Assembly (NCBI GenBank): GCA_963784885.1
Contig: CAWATA010000003.1
Span: 1-64,000 of the forward strand
DNA length: 64,000 nt
DNA from: RHKX01 sp963784885
GTDB lineage: Bacteria > Actinomycetota > Thermoleophilia > Solirubrobacterales > 70-9
Direction of reading: 5' to 3'
The position numbers were made by a program, and so were the translations under genes. Below, piece after piece: positions 51,448 to 60,149 of this stretch; within the stretch, counting starts at the first letter, position 1, and every line of letters begins with the position of its first letter. A model generated the notes under the pieces. It saw only the letters and a list, made by a program, of their open reading frames with translations. It was not told the DNA's origin and made no database searches.

Positions 51448-52178
51448 CGACCGCCGAGAGCAAGCCCTCCCGCGATTCGGAGCAGTTCGCCTCCGAGGTC
51501 CGGGGCATGTTCGACCGGATCGCCGGTGTCTACGACGTCATGAACTCGGCGATGACCGCCGGGATGCACCACCGCTGGCGGGCCCGCGCGGCCGATCGCG
51601 CCGAGGTCGGGCCGGGAGAGGCCGCGCTCGATGTCTGTTGCGGGACCGGCGATCTGACCCTCGAGCTGTCGCGGCGGATCGGCCCCGAGGGCCGGGTCGT
51701 CGGGTCCGACTTCGCTGAGCGGATGCTCGACCTCGCCCGGGAGAAGCCGGTGCCCGCCGGCGCCGCGAAGCCGATCTTCGAGTGGGCGGACGCGCTCGAG
51801 CTTCCCTACGACGACGGCAGCTTCGACGCCGTCACCGTCGGCTTCGGCGTCCGCAACCTCGCCGACCTCGACCGCGGGATCCGGGAGATGACCAGGGTGC
51901 TGAAGCCCGGTGGGCGGCTCGTGATCCTCGAGATCACGCAGCCGACGCGACCGCCGCTCTCGACCTTCTTCTCGATCTGGTTCGACCGGATCGTGCCGTT
52001 GATCGGCCACGTCGCCGGCGACAGCGCCGCCTACTCGTATCTGCCGGAGTCCGTCAAGCGCTTCCCATCGCCGCAGGGGCTCGGCGAGATCATGGACGGG
52101 GCCGGGCTCGAGGGGATCCGCTGGACGATCCTCGCCGGAGGGATCATCGCGATCCACTCCGGGCGCCGGCCGGGGTGA
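51444..52178 (+). CDS. menG: Demethylmenaquinone methyltransferase (MenG/UbiE)
   Basis: 244 residues if begun at the CTG at 51444 (overlapping the previous TGA as CTGA), or 223 from the first ATG at 51507, which has GAGG 8 bases upstream. The sequence before that ATG (S-E-Q-F-A-S-E-V-R-G) looks like normal family N-terminus. SAM motif D-V-C-C-G-T-G-D-L-T, C-terminal motif G-G-I-I-A-I-H. Last methylation in menaquinone synthesis. Confidence 0.92.
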   Translation: MTTAESKPSRDSEQFASEVRGMFDRIAGVYDVMNSAMTAGMHHRWRARAADRAEVGPGEAALDVCCGTGDLTLELSRRIGPEGRVVGSDFAERMLDLAREKPVPAGAAKPIFEWADALELPYDDGSFDAVTVGFGVRNLADLDRGIREMTRVLKPGGRLVILEITQPTRPPLSTFFSIWFDRIVPLIGHVAGDSAAYSYLPESVKRFPSPQGLGEIMDGAGLEGIRWTILAGGIIAIHSGRRPG

Positions 52179-52183
52179 GGACG

Positions 52184-53188
52184 ATGACGCGCTCGTCCTC
52201 GCCGGAGCCGGTCACCGCCGTCACCGACCTGGCTTCGGCGTGGCTGCCCGCTCGGATGACCGAGGTCGAGCGCCGGCTCGGCGAGACGGTCGCCGGCTGG
52301 GGCCCGGAGCTCGGCGCCGACACCGGCGAGACGCTGACCGCCGGAGGCAAGCGGATGCGGCCGCTGCTGGTCCTCCTCTGCGCCGGCCGGGGCGCCGGGC
52401 TCGAGGCGATCCGCGCCGCCACCGCGATCGAGCTCGTCCACATGGCGACGCTCGTCCACGACGACGTCCTCGACGACGCACCGCTGCGGCGCGGGGTCCC
52501 GACCGTCTACGCCAGCTCGGGCCGCCGCCGCGCCGTGGCCGCCGGCGATCTGCTGTTCTCGCGGGCGTTCGCCGTCCTCGCCGACGACGGCGGCGGGCCC
52601 GACGCGCCCCGACCCGCCACCGACCGCCAGGTCGAGTTGCTCGCCCACGCCTCCGTCGCCCTCGCTCGCGGCGAGCTCGCCCAGCGCCGCGACGCCTACG
52701 ACACCGGCGTCTCGATCGAGCGCTACCGGCTCCGCTGCGAGCTCAAGACCGCGGCGCTCTTCGAGTGCGCCTGCGTCATCGGCGCCTCGCGCACGCCGGC
52801 CGAGGAGCAGGCGCTGCTCGCCTTCGGCCGTGCCATCGGCCTCGCCTTCCAGCTCCTCGACGACGTCCTCGATGTCCTCGGCCCGCCCGAGCGGACCGGC
52901 AAGGCCCGCGGCACCGACCTCCTCGACGGCACCGTGACGCTGCCGTTCATCCTCGCCCGCGATGCCGATCCGAGCCTCCGCGAGATCGACCTCCGCTCCC
53001 TCGACGCCGCTGCCGCCGAGCGCGTCTGCGATCGGATCGCCGCCACCGGTTCCCCCGAGCGCGTCCGCGGCGAGGCCCGCGAGCGGGTCGAACGCGCCAA
53101 GCAGGCGCTCCGCGACTCCGGCGTCGGCGGCGAGGAGTTGCAGATGCTCGAGCTGGTCGCCGACGGCGTCGTCGAGCGGTACAGCTAG
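52184..53188 (+). CDS. Polyprenyl diphosphate synthase
   Basis: 334 residues. Trans-prenyltransferase with both aspartate motifs, D-D-V-L-D (L-V-H-D-D-V-L-D-D-A) and D-D-V-L-D (Q-L-L-D-D-V-L-D-V), and G-G-K-R-M-R-P. It should make the menaquinone side chain, given menG next door. ATG 52184 follows GGTGAGG; a GTG at 52175 overlapping the menG stop is an alternative. Confidence 0.92.
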   Translation: MTRSSSPEPVTAVTDLASAWLPARMTEVERRLGETVAGWGPELGADTGETLTAGGKRMRPLLVLLCAGRGAGLEAIRAATAIELVHMATLVHDDVLDDAPLRRGVPTVYASSGRRRAVAAGDLLFSRAFAVLADDGGGPDAPRPATDRQVELLAHASVALARGELAQRRDAYDTGVSIERYRLRCELKTAALFECACVIGASRTPAEEQALLAFGRAIGLAFQLLDDVLDVLGPPERTGKARGTDLLDGTVTLPFILARDADPSLREIDLRSLDAAAAERVCDRIAATGSPERVRGEARERVERAKQALRDSGVGGEELQMLELVADGVVERYS

Positions 53189-53208
53189 ATAGACAACTCC
53201 CGCGACTC

Positions 53209-53225
53209 GCAGCCCTCCGGGCTGC
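53209..53225. terminator. Hairpin after the heme/respiration operon
   Basis: Perfect 7-base arms GCAGCCC/GGGCTGC with a 3-base loop, 21 bases after the polyprenyl synthase stop and before the end of a convergent gene. No T-tract. Confidence 0.45.
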
Positions 53226-53274
53226 TCGACTGCGGGCCAGGAGGCTGGGCCCCGAGGCGCTCGGGGGCGGCCCT

Positions 53275-53622
53275 CTAGAAGTCCTCGGGGAGGATCAGGT
53301 TCTCGCCGAGGGCGGCGTTGAAGCGCCGCAGCTCGGCCTCCATGTTCATCCGCTCGAAGCGCCGCAGGTCGGCGTAGAGGCAGGCGGTCCCGGCGTCGAG
53401 GACCTGGTCGAAGCGGTCGAGGACGCTCTGCTCGAACAGGCCGACCGAGTGCCATTCGCACTCGGGGCAGCGGAGAGAGACGCGCCAGTGGGCGGCGTCC
53501 ATCGGCGTCCAGTCGAGCGGGTGGACGAGGCCGGAGCCGCAGTCGGGGCAGACGTGGAGCTCGACGGTGCCGCCGACGCCGGCGGGCCGGCGCCCGGGGT
53601 GCTGTCGCTCCGATCCGTCCAT
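53275..53622 (-). CDS. Zinc-ribbon protein
   Basis: 115 residues with C-P-D-C-G and C-P-E-C-E-W-H zinc-ribbon knuckles, then a helical region. Convergent with the respiratory operon. Not recognised beyond that. Confidence 0.65.
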   Translation of the reverse strand: MDGSERQHPGRRPAGVGGTVELHVCPDCGSGLVHPLDWTPMDAAHWRVSLRCPECEWHSVGLFEQSVLDRFDQVLDAGTACLYADLRRFERMNMEAELRRFNAALGENLILPEDF

Positions 53623-53727
53623 CGCGCACCCATCGGCAGTGAGACGACCGGAACATCCGGCCACCCGGCCGCTCTGGACATTCGTCCATCCACCTCGCAA
53701 CGGCCCCTTGCATAGACTCCCGCCGCG

Positions 53728-54294
53728 ATGGTGCTGAGCGACCGCACGATCCGCCGGGAAATCGACTCCGGACGGATCGCTTTCGATCCCTACGACCCGG
53801 AGCTGATCCAGCCTTCGAGCGTCGACGTGCGGGTCGATCGCCAGTTCCGCGTCTTCCACAACGCCCGCCATCCCTACATCGACGTCCGCAAGCGCCAGGA
53901 GGACCTGACCGAGCTCGTCACAGTTCCCGACGACGAGCCGTTCATCCTCCATCCGGGCGAGTTCGTGCTCGGCCAGACCCTCGAGCGTGTCCGGCTCCCC
54001 GACGACATCGTCGCCCGCCTCGAGGGCAAGAGCTCGCTCGGACGCCTCGGCCTGCTGATCCACTCGACCGCCGGGTTCGTCGACGCGGGCTTCGAGGGCA
54101 ACCTCACCCTCGAGCTCTCCAACGTCGCCAACCTCCCGATCACGATCTACCACGGCATGCCGATCGGCCAGATCTCCTTCATGCGGATGGACGGACCGGT
54201 CGAGCACGCCTACGGCTCGAACGAGACCGGCAGCAAGTACCAGGGCCAGGAGGAACCGACGGCCTCGCGGTACTACCTGAACTTCGACCAGTAG
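53728..54294 (+). CDS. dcd: dCTP deaminase, possibly bifunctional
   Basis: 188 residues, dUTPase-like fold. Motifs Q-P-S-S-V-D-V-R, E-G-K-S-S-L-G-R and H-S-T-A-G-F-V-D-A-G-F-E-G-N-L-T-L-E-L. The T-A-G in the last motif resembles the bifunctional deaminase/dUTPase forms that go straight to dUMP, which is an inference. Followed by a strong hairpin. Confidence 0.92.
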   Translation: MVLSDRTIRREIDSGRIAFDPYDPELIQPSSVDVRVDRQFRVFHNARHPYIDVRKRQEDLTELVTVPDDEPFILHPGEFVLGQTLERVRLPDDIVARLEGKSSLGRLGLLIHSTAGFVDAGFEGNLTLELSNVANLPITIYHGMPIGQISFMRMDGPVEHAYGSNETGSKYQGQEEPTASRYYLNFDQ

Positions 54295-54300
54295 ATAACT

Positions 54301-54341
54301 CCGGGGAGATCCTCCGGGCTTCGCCCGTCCGGTCTCCCCGG
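54301..54341 (+). terminator. Two-tier hairpin after dcd
   Basis: Outer perfect arms CCGGGGAGA/TCTCCCCGG (54301-54309, 54333-54341) and an inner CGGGC/GCCCG stem. Begins 6 bases after the dcd stop. No T-tract. Confidence 0.6.
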
Positions 54342-54443
54342 TCGGCGCGGTGATAGGGACGGGATGACATGTGCGTTGGGCCCAGCCGAGGGCTTCGCTG
54401 CGCGGCTGGTCCGGTCGGTCGGCGGGGGTAATAGCCTCTCGGT

Positions 54444-55160
54444 ATGGCTGAGCCGGCGCCCGAGGGCAACATCGTCAAGCTCAACACGGCGCGGCGACGG
54501 CAGGGGACGCTGGCGCGGATCCATGCCTACGGCGCGATCCTCGACGCGATCGTCAGGTCGGAGTTCGAGCCCGGCAGGCAGCTCTCGGAGAACGAGCTCG
54601 CGGCATGGCTCGGCGTCAGCAGGACGCCGGTCCGCGAGGCGCTCGCGCGGCTGCGGGAGGAGGGTCTGGTCGAGATCGTCGCTCAGCTCGGGACCTTCGT
54701 CGCGCCGATCAGCCCGCGCGCGGTGACCGACGCCCAGTTCGTCCGCGAGGCGCTCGAGTGCGCCGCCGTCCGCAAGGCGGCCGAGCTCGCGACGACCGAC
54801 GACATCGCCGAGCTCGAGGCGATCGTCCGCAACCAGCACCGCGCGGTCCGCGCCGGCGACCACGACGCCTTCTACGTCCTCGACGACGACTTCCATCACG
54901 CCCTCTGCGACCTCAGCGGCCACGCCGCCGTCTGGACGCTCGGGCAGCGGATCAAGCCCCATCTCAACCGGGTCCGGCGCCTGAGCCTGCCGGCGCCGAG
55001 CTACCTCGAGGAGATGGTCTCCGAGCACGAGCAGGTGCTCGGCGCGATCGAGCGCCACGAGCCCGACACCGCGGAGTCGGCGATGCGCCATCACCTGCGG
55101 ATGGTGCTGCGTGAGATCCCGCGACTGCGCGACCAGCACCCCGAGTACTTCGACGAATAG
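54444..55160 (+). CDS. GntR-family (FCD) transcriptional regulator
   Basis: 238 residues. N-terminal winged helix (L-S-E-N-E-L-A-A-W-L-G-V-S-R-T-P-V-R-E-A-L) and C-terminal FCD domain with likely metal-binding residues D, H, H (D-D-F-H-H-A-L, H-E-Q-V-L, H-H-L-R). Effector unknown. Monocistronic. Confidence 0.9.
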   Translation: MAEPAPEGNIVKLNTARRRQGTLARIHAYGAILDAIVRSEFEPGRQLSENELAAWLGVSRTPVREALARLREEGLVEIVAQLGTFVAPISPRAVTDAQFVREALECAAVRKAAELATTDDIAELEAIVRNQHRAVRAGDHDAFYVLDDDFHHALCDLSGHAAVWTLGQRIKPHLNRVRRLSLPAPSYLEEMVSEHEQVLGAIERHEPDTAESAMRHHLRMVLREIPRLRDQHPEYFDE

Positions 55161-55347
55161 GCCGCGCCGGTCCGATCACCCCGACCGGAGAGGACGCCGA
55201 GATCGCACTCCGGAAGGATGGATCCCGATACCGGCACAAGCTCGTGCCACTTCAGTTACAGTCGGAGCGCAACTTTGGTGAATACCGTTTGTTGAAGTCC
55301 GTGCCGGCCGGCCAAGGCCGCCGTAACGCAGCCCAATCAGGAGAGTC

Positions 55348-56769
55348 ATGAACCGTCGTTTGATCGTCCGCATCGCCACCGCGCTCCTCGCGGTTGCGCT
55401 GCTTGCCGTCCCCGCTTCCGCCGTCGCAGGCAAGAACAAGAAGAAGACTTCAGTCACCGTCTGCGAGTTCGGCTGCAAGTACAAGAAGATTCAGAAGGCC
55501 GTCAAGAAGGCCGGCAAGAGCAAGAAGATCAAGACGATCAAGGTCAAGCCCGGCAAGTACGTCGAAGGCGTCGTCATCGACGGCAGCAAGTTCAACGGCC
55601 TGACGATCAAGGGCACCGGCAAGAACCCGAAGAAGACGATCCTCGAGGGCAAGAACGCACAGCTCCCGGGCGGGCTGGGCATCGCCAACAACGGAATCGA
55701 GATCGACGACGCCAAGAACGTCACGATCGAGAACATGTGGGTCCGCAACTTCGCGACCAACGGCGTCTTCTGGCGCGACACCGACACGTCCGACAACAAG
55801 AACACCTGCAAGAACCCGGTCGGCAAGAACATGGTCGTCTCGTTCAACCGCAGCTACGGGCTGTTCACGTTCGGCTGCGTCGGCGGCTCGTTCGTCAAGT
55901 CCGAGGGCTGGGGCCACGGCGACTCGCCGTACTACGTCGGCGCCACCCCGTTCCAGAACAACCCCACCAAGACCGTTCTGAACAAGGTCGATGCCTACGA
56001 GAACGTGCTCGGCTACTCCGGCACGAACTCGAAGTACATGGTCATCAAGAACTCCAACTTCTACAACAACGGTGTCGGCGTCGTCCCGAACACGCTCGAC
56101 TCCGAGCCGTTCGAGCCGACCGGCGACAGCGTTCTGAAGGACAACAACATCTTCTGGAACAACTTCAACTACTTCCTGGATGCATCGCCGGTGAAGACGG
56201 TCTCCAACGGCCTCGGCACGGTCGAGATCGCACCCGGGGTCGAGTTGACGCTCCAGTACCCGACCGGGCTCGGAGTCGCCCTGTTCGGCGCCGATGGCTG
56301 GAAGATCGAGAACAACAAGATCTTCGGCAACTTCAAGTGGGGCGTCGCGATGTTCTCCGATCCGTTCAACGACGGCCTCGACGCGATGAGCCAGAACAAC
56401 CAGGTTCGGAACAACGAGATGGGCCGCAACGGAACCGACACCAACAACTACGACTTCTGGGTCGACGGCTCCGGGCTGGCGAACTGCTTCTCGGGCAACG
56501 ACAGCTCGACGAAGGCACCGGATCCGGGCGGTCAGGTCTCCACGGCCGACCTCTACCCGAACTGCCCGGCGCCGGCCGGCCCGACCCCGGGCGCGAGTGG
56601 GACGAGCGATGGAGACATCGACTTCGTCGGTGAGCTCGTCGGCTACGTCGGCTCGACCGACACGAAGTTGCCGGAGGACCAGGAGTGCTCGTGGAACCAG
56701 CACCCGCATCCCCCGTTCAAGAACTTCGAGCCCGTCGACATCACCCCCGGGCCCGCCAACTGCCCGTAA
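55348..56769 (+). CDS. Secreted right-handed beta-helix protein
   Basis: 473 residues. Signal peptide (about 1-27, ends A-V-A-G). A lysine-rich start (K-Y-K-K-I-Q-K-A-V-K-K-A-G) has the Y-x-x-I-Q-x-A-V pattern that caps parallel beta-helices. Many N/G/V-rich coils follow (N-N-G-I-E-I-D-D-A-K-N-V-T-I). Several paired cysteines. NosD and similar beta-helix proteins assist copper enzymes, and three copper proteins follow here. The link is inference from the neighbours. Confidence 0.75.
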   Translation: MNRRLIVRIATALLAVALLAVPASAVAGKNKKKTSVTVCEFGCKYKKIQKAVKKAGKSKKIKTIKVKPGKYVEGVVIDGSKFNGLTIKGTGKNPKKTILEGKNAQLPGGLGIANNGIEIDDAKNVTIENMWVRNFATNGVFWRDTDTSDNKNTCKNPVGKNMVVSFNRSYGLFTFGCVGGSFVKSEGWGHGDSPYYVGATPFQNNPTKTVLNKVDAYENVLGYSGTNSKYMVIKNSNFYNNGVGVVPNTLDSEPFEPTGDSVLKDNNIFWNNFNYFLDASPVKTVSNGLGTVEIAPGVELTLQYPTGLGVALFGADGWKIENNKIFGNFKWGVAMFSDPFNDGLDAMSQNNQVRNNEMGRNGTDTNNYDFWVDGSGLANCFSGNDSSTKAPDPGGQVSTADLYPNCPAPAGPTPGASGTSDGDIDFVGELVGYVGSTDTKLPEDQECSWNQHPHPPFKNFEPVDITPGPANCP

Positions 56770-56793
56770 GACTAAGAAGAAGGAAAGAGAGAG

Positions 56794-57186
56794 ATGAAGC
56801 GCACATTTACGGTCGCCGCTGCCCTGATTGCGGCTCTGTCCCTGGCGATGCCGGCCGCCGGCATCGCCGGCAAGACCAAGAAGGTCAAGGTCGTCGACGA
56901 CTACTTCTCGCCGGCCAAGATCACGGTCAAGAAGAACACGAAGATCGCGTTCAAGTGGGATCAGACCAACCTGAACACGCACAACGTGACGATGAAGAAG
57001 GGCCCGAAGGGCGTCAAGAAGACGAAGAAGCCCTGCGCCAAGGGCAAGATCACGAAGTGCAACAAGTCCGCGAGCGGCTCGATCGGCATCAACTTCAAGC
57101 CGACGTTCAACAAGCCCGGGACCTACCAGTTCACCTGCACGATTCACCCGACGGTCATGAACACGACCGTCAAGGTCAAGAAGTAG
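56794..57186 (+). CDS. Secreted cupredoxin (plastocyanin-like)
   Basis: 130 residues. Signal peptide (about 1-26). Type 1 copper ligands: H in N-T-H-N-V-T-M, then C, H and M in F-T-C-T-I-H-P-T-V-M. Very lysine-rich, with one extra cysteine pair (C..C in K-K-P-C-A-K-G-K-I-T-K-C). Probably a soluble electron carrier. Begins 24 bases after the beta-helix gene. Confidence 0.88.
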   Translation: MKRTFTVAAALIAALSLAMPAAGIAGKTKKVKVVDDYFSPAKITVKKNTKIAFKWDQTNLNTHNVTMKKGPKGVKKTKKPCAKGKITKCNKSASGSIGINFKPTFNKPGTYQFTCTIHPTVMNTTVKVKK

Positions 57187-57208
57187 CGCCCGCTGGAGCG
57201 TTGTAGGA

Positions 57209-58261
57209 ATGAGCCTCCCACCGATCGGTAGGCGAGCCTTCGTCGCCGAGGCGGCGGGAGGCCTCCTGCTCTGCACGCTGGCCGGCAAGCGGTTCAGCGC
57301 CAACGAAGAGGTCTCGGTCGAGACCCTCAACGAGGGCCTCGAGGTGCCACCGAAGGTGGCCGCGGCGCGCGCCAACGGCGGCGTCGCGCCCGGCGGCCAG
57401 GCCGTGCTCGCCAAGGCCGCCAGCACGAACGAGTACTGGATCCAGGCCGAGGAGATGAAGTGGGACATCGTCCCCAAGGGCCGCGACCAGATGATGGGCG
57501 TGCAGATCAAGGGCAAGACGACGTTCAAGGCCTGGGGCTATCGCGCCTACACGGCCAACTTCGCGGAGCCGCTCGGCAAGGCGACCGTGCCCGGTCCGCT
57601 GCTGGAGGCGAACGTCGGCGAGACGATCACCGTCCACTTCCGCAGCAAGCTCGGCACGCCGGTGACGATGCATCCGCACGGGCTCCAGTACTCCGTCGAC
57701 ATGGACGGCGCCTACAAGGGCAAGTACACCGACCCGGGCGGCTTCGTCCAGAAGGGCGACGAGGTCACCTACATCTGGGAGGCCGTTGCGAGCTCGGAGG
57801 GCGCGTGGTGGTACCACGATCACGGGCCGAGCGAGCCGCTGCCCGTCTACAAGGGCCTGTTCGGGCCGATCATCGTCCGCGATCCCAACAAGCCGCGACC
57901 GGACAAGGAGTTCTTCGTCGGCTTCCACTCCTTCCAGCCGGCGGCGACGGGGCTCAGCAAGCCCTTCTACTGCATCAACGGCCGCGCCTACACGGGGAAC
58001 ACGCCGAACCTCAAGGCGAACGTCGGCGACGACGTCGCCTTCTACGTCTACGCGGTCGACGACTACTTCCACACGTTCCACGTCCACGGTCACCGCTGGG
58101 CGCCGCCGCAGGGAGGGCCGACGATCGACAACGTCACGCTCGGTCCCGGAGACGTCATCACCGCCCGCTTCACCGAGGACAACCCGGGCCGGTGGCTCTA
58201 CCACTGCCACGTCTGGAGCCACATCGTCGCGGGGATGAGCGGCTGGTACATAGTCGAATGA
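57209..58261 (+). CDS. Two-domain multicopper oxidase (small-laccase type)
   Basis: 350 residues. Twin-arginine signal G-R-R-A-F-V-A-E-A-A-G-G. All four copper-binding stretches are present: H-P-H-G-L, W-Y-H-D-H-G, H-T-F-H-V-H-G-H and H-C-H-V-W-S-H-I-V-A-G-M, which puts the type 1 site in domain 2. Length and order match two-domain laccases. It oxidises phenols or metals with O2. The next gene's ATG overlaps its stop. Confidence 0.92.
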   Translation: MSLPPIGRRAFVAEAAGGLLLCTLAGKRFSANEEVSVETLNEGLEVPPKVAAARANGGVAPGGQAVLAKAASTNEYWIQAEEMKWDIVPKGRDQMMGVQIKGKTTFKAWGYRAYTANFAEPLGKATVPGPLLEANVGETITVHFRSKLGTPVTMHPHGLQYSVDMDGAYKGKYTDPGGFVQKGDEVTYIWEAVASSEGAWWYHDHGPSEPLPVYKGLFGPIIVRDPNKPRPDKEFFVGFHSFQPAATGLSKPFYCINGRAYTGNTPNLKANVGDDVAFYVYAVDDYFHTFHVHGHRWAPPQGGPTIDNVTLGPGDVITARFTEDNPGRWLYHCHVWSHIVAGMSGWYIVE

Positions 58262-58969
58262 GGCGCGCCGGACTCGGGCTCGTACTCGTGGCGGCGCTCC
58301 TGCTCGTGCTGCCCGCCGTCGCCGAGGCGGCGAACCGGCGCATCGAGATCACCGACTACCGGTGGTCCGACGACGCGATTCACGTCGACCTCGGAGAGCA
58401 CGTGACCTGGTACTGGACCGGGCCCGACACGATGCACTCGGTCACCGGCCAGCCTCCGAACGCCCGACGAGTGGGACTCCGACCCGGGCTCGCTGCCGCG
58501 ACACAACATCGGCGACGACTTCCAGGTCACGTTCGACGAGCCGGGCACTTACGAGTTCCAGTGCAAGATCCACTCGCTCGTCCGCGGCACCGTCACCGTC
58601 TCGGATACGCCGGGTGACCCCGACTCCGAGCCCGATCCGGTTCCGAAGAGCAACGTCGACCTGAAGGCGCCGAAGTTGCGCAACCTCGAGCTCGCGCGCA
58701 AGTTCGGGCGGAGCGGCTCTCCGCTGCGCTACTCGCTGAACGAAGGCGGCAAGCTCGTGGTCGAGTACTTCCGGCTCAGCCGCAAGGGCAAGGAGCGCTT
58801 CGCCGGCTACGCGACCTACAAGTCCTACGTCGGCTACAACCGGGCCCGGATCGGCGAGCGCAAGCCGCACTTCAAGCCGAAGCCGGGCCGCTACGTCGCC
58901 GAGTTCCGGGTCACCGACAAGTCGAACAACACCTCGAAGGCGAAGAAGCGCAGCTTCCGGATCTGGTGA
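58258..58969 (+). CDS. Secreted cupredoxin with C-terminal Ig-like domain, frameshifted
   Basis: About 237 residues. Signal peptide (about 1-25, ends A-E-A-A). A cupredoxin domain has H in T-M-H-S-V-T-G and C and H in F-Q-C-K-I-H-S. A one-base shift near 58465 separates the two halves. The C-terminal basic domain (F-R-L-S-R-K-G-K-E-R, G-R-Y-V-A-E-F-R-V-T-D) is the Ig-like module frequent in Solirubrobacterales surface proteins. ATGA overlap with the oxidase gene. Confidence 0.75.
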
Positions 58970-59033
58970 GCGGCCGCCCACGACCGGGTCGCCGGCCGGA
59001 CCGATGACGTCACTCGGCTACGATCGTCGTGTA

Positions 59034-59315
59034 ATGCCGAACATCGGCCCACTGGAACTGGCGATCGTCGCGATCATCGCGCTGATCATCTTCGGCCCCA
59101 AGCGGCTTCCCGAGCTCGGCCGCTCGATCGGCGACGGCCTCCGGGAGTTCAGGTCCTCCGTCAGCGGCGAGAATCGCGATGACGACGATGACGACGACGA
59201 CCTCCCGCCGACGATCGACGACGGAGTCGCCGAGGAGGAGCCGGCCGACGCCGAGCCGGCCGACGCCGCAGAGCCCGCCGACGAGGGCGAGCCCGCCGGA
59301 CGTAAGTCGTCCTGA
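59034..59315 (+). CDS. tatA: Twin-arginine translocase TatA/E
   Basis: 93 residues. Short membrane helix (L-A-I-V-A-I-I-A-L-I-I-F-G-P-K-R-L-P-E-L-G) and amphipathic helix typical of TatA, then a strongly acidic tail that includes eight aspartates in a row. No good ribosome site precedes the ATG. Next to tatC. Confidence 0.92.
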   Translation: MPNIGPLELAIVAIIALIIFGPKRLPELGRSIGDGLREFRSSVSGENRDDDDDDDDLPPTIDDGVAEEEPADAEPADAAEPADEGEPAGRKSS

Positions 59316-59356
59316 TCCACCCGGTGGCGCAGGCCGACCGGGCGGGAAGCTGAATC

Positions 59357-60139
59357 GTGGCGAAGATCAAGGCAGCGAGCTTCGACGACCGGATGACGCT
59401 CGTCGAGCATCTCGACGAGCTCCGCAGCCGGCTGATCGTCTGCGGCATCGCGCTGGTGGTCGCCTCGGTGTTCTGCTTCTGGCAGAACCACCTGCTGCTC
59501 GACATCGCCAACGGCCCGCTGCCCGACAACGTCGAGCCACTGACCTTCTCCCCGTCGGAGCCGTTTCTGACGACGCTGACCCTCGTCCTCTACAGCGCGG
59601 TCCTGCTGACGCTGCCGATCCTGCTCTACCAGGCCTACGCCTTCACCCTCCCGGCGCTGACGCCGGGCGAGAAGAAGGTCATCCTGCCGATCCTGCTCAC
59701 GGTCCCGCTGCTGTTCATCGCCGGGGTCGTGTTCGCCTACTTCGTCGTCGTCCCGGCGGCGATCAACTTCCTCCTGAACTTCAACTCCGACCAGTTCAAC
59801 ATCCAGATCAGGGCACGTGAGTACTACAGCTTCTTCTCGCTGTCGCTGATCTCCGTCGGGATCCTCTTCCAGATCCCGATCGGGATCCTCGCGGTGACCC
59901 GGCTCGGGATCATCACCCCCGAGCAACTGGCCGCCAACCGCCGCTACGCGATCCTGATCATCGCCGTCCTGGCGATGCTCCTGCCAGGCACCGACCCGAT
60001 CACGATGCTGATCTCGATGCTCCCGCTGGTCATCCTGTTCGAGTTCAGCCTCGTCCTCGCCCGGGTTCTCGGCAGGCCGTCCGGGAGCGACGAGCGGGAC
60101 GTCGAACCTGCTGATCCCCCGGTCGAATCGACCGGCTAG
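59357..60139 (+). CDS. tatC: Twin-arginine translocase TatC
   Basis: 260 residues from a GTG. Six membrane helices, N-terminal F-D-D-R-M-T-L-V-E-H-L-D-E-L-R-S-R and the F-x-P motif region E-P-F-L-T-T-L. Recognises twin-arginine signals. Likely substrates in the window are the multicopper oxidase and the Rieske protein. Confidence 0.95.
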   Translation: MAKIKAASFDDRMTLVEHLDELRSRLIVCGIALVVASVFCFWQNHLLLDIANGPLPDNVEPLTFSPSEPFLTTLTLVLYSAVLLTLPILLYQAYAFTLPALTPGEKKVILPILLTVPLLFIAGVVFAYFVVVPAAINFLLNFNSDQFNIQIRAREYYSFFSLSLISVGILFQIPIGILAVTRLGIITPEQLAANRRYAILIIAVLAMLLPGTDPITMLISMLPLVILFEFSLVLARVLGRPSGSDERDVEPADPPVESTG

Positions 60140-60149
60140 GCTCCCCGGC

